Assembly: GCF_026151205.1 (NCBI RefSeq)
Contig: NC_087073.1
Span: 3,274,501 to 3,338,500, forward strand
Reading direction: 5' to 3'
From: Bolinopsis microptera
Taxonomy: Eukaryota; Ctenophora; Tentaculata; Lobata; Bolinopsidae
Length of the DNA: 64,000 nucleotides
Shown: in pieces, positions 34,375 through 46,000 of the stretch
Layout: every line of letters starts with the position of its first letter
How positions within the stretch are numbered: the first letter of the stretch is position 1
The notes under the pieces: generated by a model
Seen by the model: the letters and a program-made list of their open reading frames with translations, nothing else
Database searches by the model: none
Told to the model about the DNA's origin: nothing
Made by a program: the position numbers and the translations under genes

Positions 34375-37300
34375 TGAGGACGATGTGACCTGACCGGTGC
34401 TAGCATTCAACATGAATCAGGGATTGCTTAGGCTGAGTACTCATCCTATCAGATCTATTAATGCAGACGAACCAGTATTCTGTAAGGATTAGGTATTAGA
34501 TAGACAAAGGATCAGGCAGGATAACAAGAGGGAAATATTAAAATATGGTCGGTAAACTGAACAGTATTGCAACTACCTGTCGCAGGTTTCAGCTCACTCA
34601 GTTATTGAGATCTGTCGCTGCTCAATCTGGTCATCATGTGTAACCCTTCGTATGTGGTTACAGCTCATTGAGTCATGGAAATGAACTTTGTTGCTCGTCC
34701 GATGATGCATCTCTCATTTAATCTGTATCCTGTATTCTGATCTTTAACTGTTAACATTTTGTTAAGCTTCCAGTGGTGGTTGCTTATGGCTATACTTATT
34801 GACGTGTGACGAGACTCAAATATCAACACGAGACAACACGTGCCAAATTATAATTTAACCGGGTATTTATTTGCGAACAAGAAACTTTAAATAAGCAGTG
34901 GCCACTGGAGATTGCATGTATAGTAACTGCTTACTGCTTACGTGGATGTTTCGAATTATGAAATCTGTTATAACTTTGATCATTTCCAAGTGTCTATTTA
35001 ATATGTTATATCATATTAAGCTTAGCTATAACTATAAGGTAGTTTCTCGGTTACATCAACTTTCCTGGTTTAGAGTTCGGTGTTTCATTAAATTTGTAAA
35101 TCTTCTAGCTCTTGAATTGTTTCTGCTAAATTCGAAATCAGCGTCCACAAATACATCAGACTCAGGGTCCTTTTCACCAGATTGTAAAATAAAATTGGGT
35201 GAATTATTTAGTGGGAGAGTTTTCGAAGTCTGGCGTGCACGATGAAAGGAACATGCAACGTGTGGCAACAGTAAATGGCAATGTGTCATGGCAACGTGTC
35301 ATGGCAACAGTAAATGCATGAAATGGCAATGAGGCCCTAGCCTGTCAGACATATTTCAAAGAGCTGAACGCATAATATTAATATCGATAATGCTAATGGA
35401 ATAGCACGATTTATGCTTCCATGTCATTATAAAGTTATAACGATACAGCTACAGAAGTCTGTGCAGCTTTGAACACAGCTAGCCTATAACTATAATAGTG
35501 AACATCAATCTATCGGCCCTTGTACCCCTGTACTGCGTTTATATACCTTGAACGAGTGCAGTTTAGTTTACTGGGCGGCGCTCAGCCTGTCATTCCGCCG
35601 AATCTCTATTCTGTTCATATTTTTATGAACATTATAGCCTGGGGTCCCCAGGTAAAGTTTAACCCGCTGCATTTCACGCCGTCACATATATATCTCAGAT
35701 TTATATTATCCACTCCAATACATATTACGTATTACGTATTACGTAATACGTATTGCGTCGCTAACTGGGTCAGTAACCAGCTTCTAATCAGTCTGAACGT
35801 CTCCAACTATTACAAATCTATCATTTATGAGCCATTTCTCATCATTTAAAAAACTATTTCTCCCGTAATATTCCATCAGATATAGGGAATTATATATATA
35901 TATATATAGAGCCGTCACAGTTCCACTCTTTTAAAAGCTCATTACCAAAGATGATTACTGATCTCGGTACAATAGCTAGAAATATTAGTACAGAGCGACC
36001 GTTTTAATTCGCTCTGCCTGTCACTCCGCCATATCTTCATATTCGCCATATCTTCATTGTTAATGAACACTAAAGGTCCCCAGGTAATTTCGTTATCCGA
36101 ATGCTTTGCTTTGTCACGGTCCTTTTCATTAGTTCAATTAGAAACAAGTCTCTTTCATTTAATTAGAGTAGTGTTCTTAGCTCCAACAATAACTGCAATT
36201 TTACAGCTGGTCCCCCTATAATATTAATCAAAATTAGCATTGAAAATAGCGCACAATTAAATATAGGTAGTTAACTCAAACTGTCAATGAAGCTTTGAAG
36301 GTGTCCTGCTGGTTCATGTGTAGGTGTGACTCTCGTCTTCAATTCATCTGCTTCACCCGCTAGATACCATTTTATTAATCTTGGTAGCCTTTGAGCGAAC
36401 TTTCTAATTATATCTGCGTCGTTTAGCTGCATTGGTATATGTTAAGATAGCTCCAAACATAAGGCGGTCCAATTAATGTTCACCGCAAAGGAGGTTGAAA
36501 CATTTTTAATAAAAAGGTCAAGGTAACGGTGCAGATCTATACTCCTACACTTTAGTCCTATAATACTGTATACACCTGTGGTGCAGAGCTTATTAATATT
36601 ATACGGTTACTGGTCCAGTCTGCCCTCTATAAGTACCTGTTAATATTTCCATTTCCAACTACGGTATAACCTATTGGTCAGAGGTAGTCCAGAAGCTTAA
36701 ATGAGTTTTACGTGCCCTCCATGGCTCCATTCGCTGGTCGATTAACCTTTGTTCTCAACTATTACCGAGTCTGCAGTCTCTCCATTCGCTGGTCGATTAA
36801 CCTCTGTTCTCAACTATTACCGAGTCTGCAGTCTCTGGATCTATATAGTTGAGTAGTTGGTACAACTAAAATAATTATAGTTCAGCCTCGCTGCTTTGTC
36901 CAGCAGTGTAGTGTCCAGCAGTCCATGACTAACTTCGCGGTCTATTTGGCCTCCTAGGTGCTTCAAAAATAACATTTCAGACCAAACACTACCCGGGTTT
37001 AAGAATTAAATGTTAATAATAAGATAACCAGCCTCAATCATAGTTTTATTCCAGCACCCCGTACTCACGTACTGCAACGTTATACTTCTTTCTGTGCATG
37101 GACAAAGGAGTTTTATATAATTATCTCCTTCTAACAGTAACCATCTGAATATAGAACATTCGGATAATAGAATAGCACCGAGACCCTAACGTCAACTAGA
37201 GAATATCCCGTTTAATTAGGGCTTGACTCTTGTTAGACTGAAGGTATGACAACAGGTCAATATTTACTTACAATTAATGTTACTGAATTTAACCCCCTGT

Positions 37301-38656
37301 CTGCCACGTGTAACATGTTCAATAGTTCAATGGATGGACCAGTACCTGCTTATACCTTGACTCACGTGGTATTAGTGGAGTGTATAATATGGTCAACATT
37401 ATTACAATCTTACTGCCTAGTGCACGGTGCACCCATATCAAAGTTGCATAATTTAAATGCAAGTTTATAATTATGCATGTCCACGTGTTTATGGGTGTTT
37501 ATGAATCGAATTATAAACATAATTGTGTATTTATGAATGTTTATAAAAGCACGTATTATAAATGTCTGTGTCTTTATTTGGGTCTAGTGTCTACGTAAAC
37601 GTCACGAAAGCTTTTCAAATCTGCATGACAGAGGTAAAGGTACCGACTACCGAGATGGTGTATGTAAATCAGGGCCGGCAATCATCCTAGTTACCCTCGA
37701 TTATAACTGTTCTATGTTAATTCTCTTTCCTTTCTTAGGTATAGCTGAGTAGGAGCTCTGCTATTTTAATTGCTACCTCTGTCAATACTTATACAGCTGC
37801 TGCATGGCGTGAATACAGTTTTAATATAACCTGCGGTGTTGGTTTAATGTCTTTCTGTCTTGTTCAGCTATGATAACAGTTATGTGAATTAACCCGAACT
37901 TTTGTACGGCTTTTTGGCCGGGCTGTTTGTCAGGTGTGTGTCATTTCAACGACGGTAGACGTTTGTTGAGAACAAGTTCAAATCCACAACTAGAGTTAGG
38001 GTTATTATTTACCAGACGGTTTAACTCCAGATACACTATGTTCTTTGTAGGACAAAATGTTCCTTATAAGCTTATAGTCATAGGCCTATCTGTTGCCAGT
38101 TATCGATTCCGACTGTACGATTGTAGGTTAAGAGAAATTATCGATCATTCAGCGGATTTCTGCGGTTGATGTTGATGTTGATGTTGATGCTGTCTTCAAG
38201 GTCTACATAAATATCGTGGAATGTTCCAAGATATTCCAGACAGAACATTTGAGAGAACCTATTTTCTTGTCTACACTTTAACCTCTTATTTTATTGACTT
38301 TTAGTTACTTGTGTTTGTAATACTAATTACAAATACCTTTATACTTCTCTGTATAATACCGGATACGGTATATAGATATATATATCGGATATCGGGCATC
38401 TTCTTTTCCCCCAAACTTTAAGTCAATTAGCCTGTTATTGGCCAATTTGTGCAAGAAATCAGAAATGTGATTTGCTATATCACAGTGCTGGCAAGCACGA
38501 CCGTCGCCCTTAATCACACTCTGTAAAAATCTCTTTGGGTTGCTTTAGGGTCGATACCTAATACTGTGGGATAAGGTCGATAGTTAGTGTCCAATTAGCT
38601 GATGTTTATCGAATCGTTACAGAATACAGCTGCCTCCGGTAGTGCTCTTTTATATA
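34375..38656. other. Intergenic, repeats only
   Basis: No supported gene. It contains two copies of the dispersed GGTCCCCA-ended repeat (35569-35650 and 36009-36085), a tandem 55-bp duplication at about 36726-36836 (CCATTCGCTGGTCGATTAAC), a palindromic ACGTATTACGTAATACGT stretch near 35735, an (AT)n run near 35890, and a (TTGATG)n run near 38168. Confidence 0.5.
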
Positions 38657-39480
38657 CCTTATCGGACCTTATTTGAACGGACATTAATTGAACGCTGGAG
38701 GCTCTAGCGTTCATTTTAACGTCCGTCCGTTTAAGGTCCGTCCAAATTAAAGTCCGTTGAATTTTTTTCAAAAATTATTCCACTGCGAATTTACTGTCCA
38801 GGATATGACAATTTTTAAATTTAAATTTATTTCAATTTCTATCATCGGACTAAACTATATCATTGAATCAATGAAAAACAAGTTATTATAAAATTTAAAT
38901 ATTCTAAATATCTTATTATGGCACTTCTGCACTTTCTTAATTTACAGTTCCTCGTTCATTTCTTCGGAGTTACTATTAATCTACCTCTACATCTTCTAGA
39001 TCTCTTACAACTGGTTGTTTATCCAAATCGTATAGCTGTACCGGGTAATGAGCGATATCAACTGCTCTACCATAGGTACTAAAATGCCTGAAGTACAACT
39101 TGAGCTTTATCTCTAGCCCCCCACTTGGCATAGGCTACTTTTCGGTGGTTCATGTCAACGACGATACCTTTTATACCATACCAACCATCTCGATGATATA
39201 GAATTCGAAAACCGGGATATCTTCCGAGGCCAGGGATATGGCCGACGTACCTTCATACCTCATCTGCACAGCATTTAACATTTTTAATGCCTAACGACTG
39301 CTTTTATTACTTGCTGAATGAAAAATTGATTTAAAAATTATCTGTTAAAATTGAAAAAAAGATGGATAAATTCGGATTTTTAATGGTTTTGAACTACATC
39401 GAGCGTTCATCTTAATGTCCGTACAACATTATAAATTATGTCCGTTCACATAATGTCCGTTCAAATAAGGTCCGATGAGG
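38657..39480. mobile_element. 824-bp non-autonomous TIR transposon
   Basis: The left terminus CCTTATCGGACCTTATTTGA continues into ACGGACATTA. The right terminus is the inverted form with one mismatch (TGTCCGTTCAAATAAGGTCC then GATGAGG). TA flanks both ends. Subterminal (T)GTCCGTTCA motifs are repeated several times near both ends, typical of transposase-binding arrays. No ORF is present. Superfamily not assigned. Confidence 0.75.
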
Positions 39481-40054
39481 TATTATAATTGAAATCAATT
39501 GTAAATGAATGTGAAAAGCGAGCGACCGATTTCATTCTCGGTATCATATTGCATTTGAGAACAGTTATTCAAATTGATATCATTTCCTTTTGTTTGGGAA
39601 AGAGAAACACTGGCAACGGTCCACTCTAGAATCCTGACACACTGTCGAGGATAATTTTGTCACTTTCAAGTTTCAACCGAGATTCACTGAGCCTGCACCC
39701 TCTTTCTGTGTTCAGGGAATACCGTTTGACTTTTTGGCATCTGTCCAGATGGACCATTTAATCGAATTTCATGCTCAAGGTGGAGCCAATTTATTTATCA
39801 TACTAACAAACCAAATACTAAATTATCCAAATTTCAATTAAAACTCCTCCCATGACTCCCCTAGTCGCCCTTCTTATGTATTTTACCATGACAATAAGTT
39901 GCACACCTCTCGTGCACGCGAAGCGTGCACGCCGGCCAAAGGGGGATCGCGCGAGATCAAAAGGGGTTGCAGCGTGTGTCAAGAGAATGAATAGCGATCC
40001 CAATGAATTATTCAGGTAAACTAGCTAGATTTATAGCAGGATCTTGACAAGATT

Positions 40055-40142
40055 TATCACGTGACCCAGAAATTTTGAGTCCCGGGAAACGATTGGCTGG
40101 CCAGCTAACACTTTTCTTTAAGGGGCTGAGTTGGGTCACGTG
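40055..40142. repeat. Short inverted repeat ended by TCACGTGACCCA
   Basis: ATCACGTGACCCA at 40059 is inverted as TGGGTCACGTGAT ending near 40142, with about 65 bases between. This is the same TCACGTGA core as in the TRPM intron array. Confidence 0.7.
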
Positions 40143-40968
40143 ATCTCTTTGAGGACTAGTACAACTACAACAGACGCAGCGAGCAGGATGGTGCCATGAG
40201 GCTTACTCGTCGCTAGCTGTTTTGTTATAGGAAGTTCTAGAACTTTACCAATCATTGAGTTATATGGTTTTTATAAGCTCTCAGCTCTTAACTCTTCAGT
40301 CGAAAATCTGATATTGCATTTGGTGGTGATTGGAGTACACGTCGAGCGCGAGCTGAATTCCATGACAATACGACGCAATAAATGCATACAAGGCCGTAAT
40401 GGGGTCCGCAGCTTATAAAAGCTTGCCAAGTTATTTAAGAGGCTACAAATACGGTGGATTGGGATCATGTGAACAGCTCTTTATACCGGGTCTTTTTCTA
40501 TACCAAGCACTTTTCGTTTCCGAAAAGTGCTTCGGAAACGAAAGGCCCGGTTTTACAGTAAGACGTTTGATGTTTATATCACAGTTGGGTATGAGGATCA
40601 TAGTTCGGGCTTCTCTTTTGCTAATAGTAAAATAATAATCGTGTTATCAGCAGTGACTTATACTTATGAGACAGGACTCCGCATGAAAACCGTTCTGGGC
40701 AATCTCTTGGATATACTCAACTTGATTGCCGTTTCGTTACCAGGCTGAGCTATCTTGAACCGCCAGACAGGACCTAGAACGTTCCCTGCTTTATGTTATC
40801 TGTGCTGATAATGATACACTGCTGTTTTGTTTTCATGTCCATAAAGCATATGCTTATAACCTGATTCTTTAAATCTTTCACGTTTCCATGATACTGTATC
40901 ATAAATTGTAGCGAATATTTTCTACCGCGAAAACGTTTTGTGACGAGTTCTGATTTTGACGAAAATTT

Positions 40969-41405
40969 TTTTGCGATAGTCAAAACGCGACAACTTGAAC
41001 TAGCGCTGGATGGCGACAGCTAACGCTGGATAGCGCTAGTTGTCGCCATCCAGCGCATAGTTGTCGCTATCCAGCGCTAGTTGTCGCTATCCAGCGCTGG
41101 TTATCGAACTGTTTTCTGCGATGGCCAGTTGCGCTGGCCATCGCAAACTGTCGGATGCGACAATGTCGCATAGCCAGCGTTATCCAGCGGTGGATAGCGA
41201 CAACTAGTGCTGGATAGCGACAACTAGCGCTGGATGGCGACAACTAGCGCTGGGATGCGCTAGTTATCGAAAATTTATATTTTGCGCTGGATAGCGTTAA
41301 TCAGCGCTGGATGGCGACAACTAGCGCTGGGTGGCGACAACTAACGCTTTCCAGCGCTAGTTGTCGCCATCCAGCGCTAGTTTCCGCGTTTTGACTATCG
41401 CAAAA
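40969..41405. mobile_element. Palindromic lattice element built from TAGCGCTGGATGGCGACAAC
   Basis: The outer TIR TTTGCGATAGTCAAAACGCG is inverted at 41386-41403. Between the ends a 20-bp motif, TAGCGCTGGATGGCGACAAC, and its inverse recur about 14 times in both orientations. The motif ends itself share the internal palindrome AGCGCT. The centre (41119-41146) is GCGATGGCCAG paired with CTGGCCATCGC. No ORF is visible. Confidence 0.8.
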
Positions 41406-42749
41406 GAACCAGTATTAGAAACCATCCAATTAATTTGAAGATAATGAAGTTTAATTTAAATTGTATCTAGATAAAGACCTTGCGAAGTTTTCTTAATCTT
41501 ATCAAACAATCGAATACTTGTGGGATTAAAAGCATAACAAATGTTGCCCTTGTACCTAACTAATTTACGGCAAACTAAACATATTTTGCTCACAACATGC
41601 GGCCATGTTAACATATTCTATGCAGTAAGCTTTATCTATTCCTACCTTATTGTAGATTAGATTGGTTCTTGGCCTGTACCAGCTAGCAATTACTTGACCG
41701 TACTGACCAATATTCATTATTTATAAAGTCTTCTTGCTCGAGTGATCAGCTTTGAAAGGTCTCCTACGGACCTTTACAGTTTACATGAATCGCTACCACA
41801 TCATTTCAAGCTTGTCCACGGTGCGTAATATCACGACCAGGCCTACGCCGTCACACATTATATCAGGACGATTCGACTGCACCCTAATCCTGCTCAATGT
41901 TCAAGCTGTTCAGCACCGGATGAGTCTGATCACTAAGACGTTTCAGATCTCACTTTATTTGTTATAACGCAACGATTGGTTCTTACTATATAATAAATAC
42001 ATAAATCAAAAAGCGCTCGCTGGATGTGTTATCATGAAGTGTTTTTTTAAATAAATATTTGATAAACCCACCTACGAAGTGGCATGCATTTCAGAAGATT
42101 CACGTGTACTAGCAAAATCATTTAAGGAGGTCGCCGTAACGACCGGTGATATTTCATAGTTGCTCCAGTTCTATCATCTATTTGATGAGCCGAGTCAAAG
42201 AGGTCCCGAAATGACCACAACCAGTTTGAAGAGCATTGTTTCATCGATCAATTACAACGACGGCTTTAGAGTTCAGTTTAATTTTAATTTAAAACGGTCA
42301 TAATCATAGAAATTGAATTCTTCATCATTCTGTTGGGTTACGACAAATCATGACCTGATGGGCATCAAGATTAGTGAGGTGAAAATGATTTAAAGGTATG
42401 TTTAAGGTATATTTAAGGTATGTTCTATACTGATTAAGCTATTAAGGTATGTTGTATACTACGCGCTAAATTCATGACCATCTAATTAGTGATTATCATC
42501 TTCGTCAATAACTACAAACCAATAGACAACAGTTCTCATGCGTTTCTTTGTGTAGTACTAGTATGCAATTCATTTGTATTTTTCTACCGACAACATAATA
42601 ATAATATAGCCTCACAGGCTTATATGCACTTTCCACATCTAGTAGTAATAGTAATAGCAGACAAAGCCTCAAGGAGTAATATAAGGGCATCTGATTTTCA
42701 TCATGTGCAACGCCTCCTTCATAATCATAACCAGTGCAATATGCAAACT
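41406..42749. other. Intergenic, no gene seen
   Basis: AT-rich and non-coding by eye. A triplicated (T)TTAAGGTAT(G/A)TT stretch lies at about 42391-42460. Confidence 0.4.
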
Positions 42750-42757
42750 CATAACAG

Positions 42758-43045
42758 CAGTGGCGTAACGAAGGGCCCTGCTGACCCCGCTGTGCAGGGG
42801 GGCGCCGTCTTAGGGGGGCGCCAAATCGTCGTTTGAATGTGGGACAATTTCGAAAACTTAACTAAAGTACTAGCAAAACTGCGCGTTTTGTTCTAAATAC
42901 ACACTTTTTTAGAGATTTTACCGGCGTATCCTCTGAAATCACCTAATTTGTTCTATTTTAGGGAGGGGCACCAAAAGGGGAGGGGGCGCCAACAGGGGGG
43001 CGCCTTTTCGGCAGGGGGGCGCCAACAGGCAACGTTACGCCACTG
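42758..43045. mobile_element. 288-bp hAT-type MITE with perfect 8-bp target duplication
   Basis: The ends are CAGTGGCGTAACG and CGTTACGCCACTG. The 8-bp duplication CATAACAG stands at 42750-42757 and 43046-43053. The CAGTGGCGTA terminus with an 8-bp duplication is the signature of hAT/Charlie-like elements. Interior GGGGGGCGCC repeats are subterminal on both sides. No transposase. Confidence 0.93.
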
Positions 43046-43053
43046 CATAACAG

Positions 43054-46000
43054 TATATCAATCTCTTGATGATCTTCATCTAGGAAATTTCAGCATATTA
43101 CATTCTTGTATATACTAGCTTAGTGCTTACTTGCATGTCTTGGTTGGTTGATTTAATCAGTAGCCGAAGAATTTGTGTTTTTGTTTTAAATTTTAAGTTT
43201 CTCAGAACAGTTCTGCAAATAACAAATGCGATTATATTGGGATCACTCCGCAAGCGTTAATATACAATGAGGTTACCCTGATTATAGTAGTCTGGTTCGT
43301 AAAAACAAAATATTATCAAATTATAGGTATCTCAGGCTTATCTGCATTTCCTAAGGTCAATAGTTATTATAGTTGTTTGTTTGTTTATAGAACCCATCCC
43401 CAATCTCGTATTGGAAAATGACTAAACTCAATTCTGAGTGTGAATACGGGACACGGGTGGACCTGCAAGTGTGTTCATTAAGCATTTAGAGTTCTGTAAA
43501 ACTGCAGTTACAATTCAATTGTGCTAGAGTATTTTTAGTATTTACGATCGATATCAGATTTCTATCCCTACGGCTAACATGCTTCCAAAATTTAAATCTC
43601 CAACTTTCTGCACGATGTACTGGAATTCCAGTACATTGTGCAGAAAGTTGGAGATTTAAATTGGAGATTTAAATTTTCATTAATGTTTGAAAAAATTGAT
43701 ATAGAAATAAAATCAGCGATTTAATTTTAGGAAAGTAAAATTAATTCCCTGGTTTCTTAAGTCGACTTTAAAGTCGGAAAATCAACGTATGTAACGTCGA
43801 TACCAAACCGATTATTGAGCGATGATAGCTAAGTAGTTGATTCCTGGGTTGCAGAGTCCTCCTGATTCCTTAGTCTTTGAATATTGTGGTTTTTTTCCTT
43901 GTTTAGTTCTGTCCATATTTCCTCGTGCTTGTTCAAAGTTTTGAAGTGTCCTCTTGTCCTCAAATTATAGTTTCACCAGCCTCTGTTGCTTTTTCCAGAG
44001 AACGTATGCGGAGGTTCAATGCAAACTTACTGAGTTCCATAGAACAAGGTCACAAATGGTCACAAATGGTCACAAAGAGCTCAATACCAGTGGATCCAAG
44101 CGTTAACTGCAACACCACAAAGAATTATATTATATTTCCCGGTTAATATCTTGACAGTTTTGTTAAACTGTTATAAGCACATTTTGAAGAGGCTTAATGT
44201 ATTGGAACTAGTTAAAAGGGAACTGTTAATATTTGTGTGCTTCTTAAATAAGCTGCAGGGGTCTGATGCATCATGCAACACAAAAAGTCGTTGGACGTGG
44301 GAAATGACAATTTACCGCATTTCCAAGAATTTTCAAAAATGTCTTCTTCAAAAACGGGTGTTCTCCTCAGGAATCTCAGATAGTGAGACAGGCATCGCTT
44401 CCAACGACCAAGTCTTTATAATAATAATATGTCTATGACAAACAGATTTGTCGCCTAATCATATGCAGTAAAAAGTAAAAAGTATATAATTGAATGGTTC
44501 CTGTATAAGACAGTATAAGACATTTTTTGATTATCTCTCCGCAATGATAGTTACATTAGCAAGTGTCGACAGATAGATTCTATTTCTTTGAGTGGCCGGT
44601 TTGATCTGATTCTGAACAATCTCATTTTATTACATGTATTTACGATTTCAATTTGTTCTTAGTTTCATATAAATTCTGGAGAACCTAGCTGAGTCAATCA
44701 AAAAATCAGCACTCCTTTTTTATGAAAAATTCTGTATTTCTGTATTTCTTATTTGAAAAGATTTTAATTTTTAATTAAGGTCAAAACAAAAATCACGCAC
44801 ATGGGAAGGATCCAGTTTCCATATACTGATAAAGTGCCACTCTCAACTCTTTTCAATCTAAGTTAAATTGTCATTAAATGACTTCAAATTGTATAAAGCT
44901 TGACGTCAGAATCGTAGTTACAGCTAGGAATTTGATTCCATTTTAATCATAGTTTTACAATTAAATGGTTATTTTATTCACGTAAATAATTATGGTTGTA
45001 TGGTTCCGTTGGTTGATTCTTGCTTCCAGATTACTTAGAATGATGGAAATCAATTCAAAGAGACAAAGATCATTCCAGAAAGACAAAAATTACCGGGTTT
45101 TTTAAATAAGCTAGCGTGATGGAACATGTTGATTCCTCAAGTATATGCGTATGCATAATAATTGCAACACACTACAATTGAAGCCAAATAACAATTTGAA
45201 CCAATGCAGGGGGGATAAGTCCACGATATAATTACATCCGAACCTACTTGTATATTGATAACGCTGCAGATAATAGTCAAATTTACATTTTGGGTCCAAA
45301 TGACGGCCTCGTTTGTGGTTGATTATTTACCCACTCCTTACGTTTGCCATTTCTAGGACAGTTACCAGATTACAAAGGAACCGTAACGAGATTCGTAACG
45401 AGATTTGAGAACGTTTATATAACATTTACTGTCATGGTTTGTACCATGGTACTTTATTATAAGAATACCTGCAGACCTGCATCTCCGCAAGCAATCCTGC
45501 AGGTCACATCTCAGTTTTCCACATTGCGCTACTCTTCATTTCTTCGCTTACAACTAGGTACACATTTTCGGTCTTTTCTCCGGATTCCCGTCTGTCGATG
45601 AGCTAAATCAGACATGCACAAAGAGCTGGAGATGGCAGGAGCCGTGGGAAAGTATATCTAATTTTATAATCGGAAACTCCCGACTGTGTGTCCTGGCACC
45701 TCCACTACCGTACACCGTACCTGCCAGGTTCTCCATAGCTTCATCATGGGTAGCTTTTGGACTTTGGAGTGATTTCACCCTGTCACCATGGTGATGGTAC
45801 CATGTTACGTTTAGTTGGCAAGAGTTAAAAGTGTAGTTAACTTCGCGTCGAACCCAAAGAAATTCTCTTTATAGTTTCTAGTCGCGGACTAACTTATGTT
45901 TTTGGCATGTTTAATCTGAAAATTGCCTGCTTCAAATTCTCAGAATTTACAGTAGTAGTACCGATTAGTTAATTTTCCCTTCTACGTTGAAGTTTCTTGT

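Noticed and set aside
34898..35289. Overlapping open frames on both strands
   Set aside because: Neither shows a domain, codon pattern or splice context I could support.
43925..44438. Two open frames that might be transposase remnants
   Set aside because: No recognisable motif or consistent splice structure; composition alone does not support coding.
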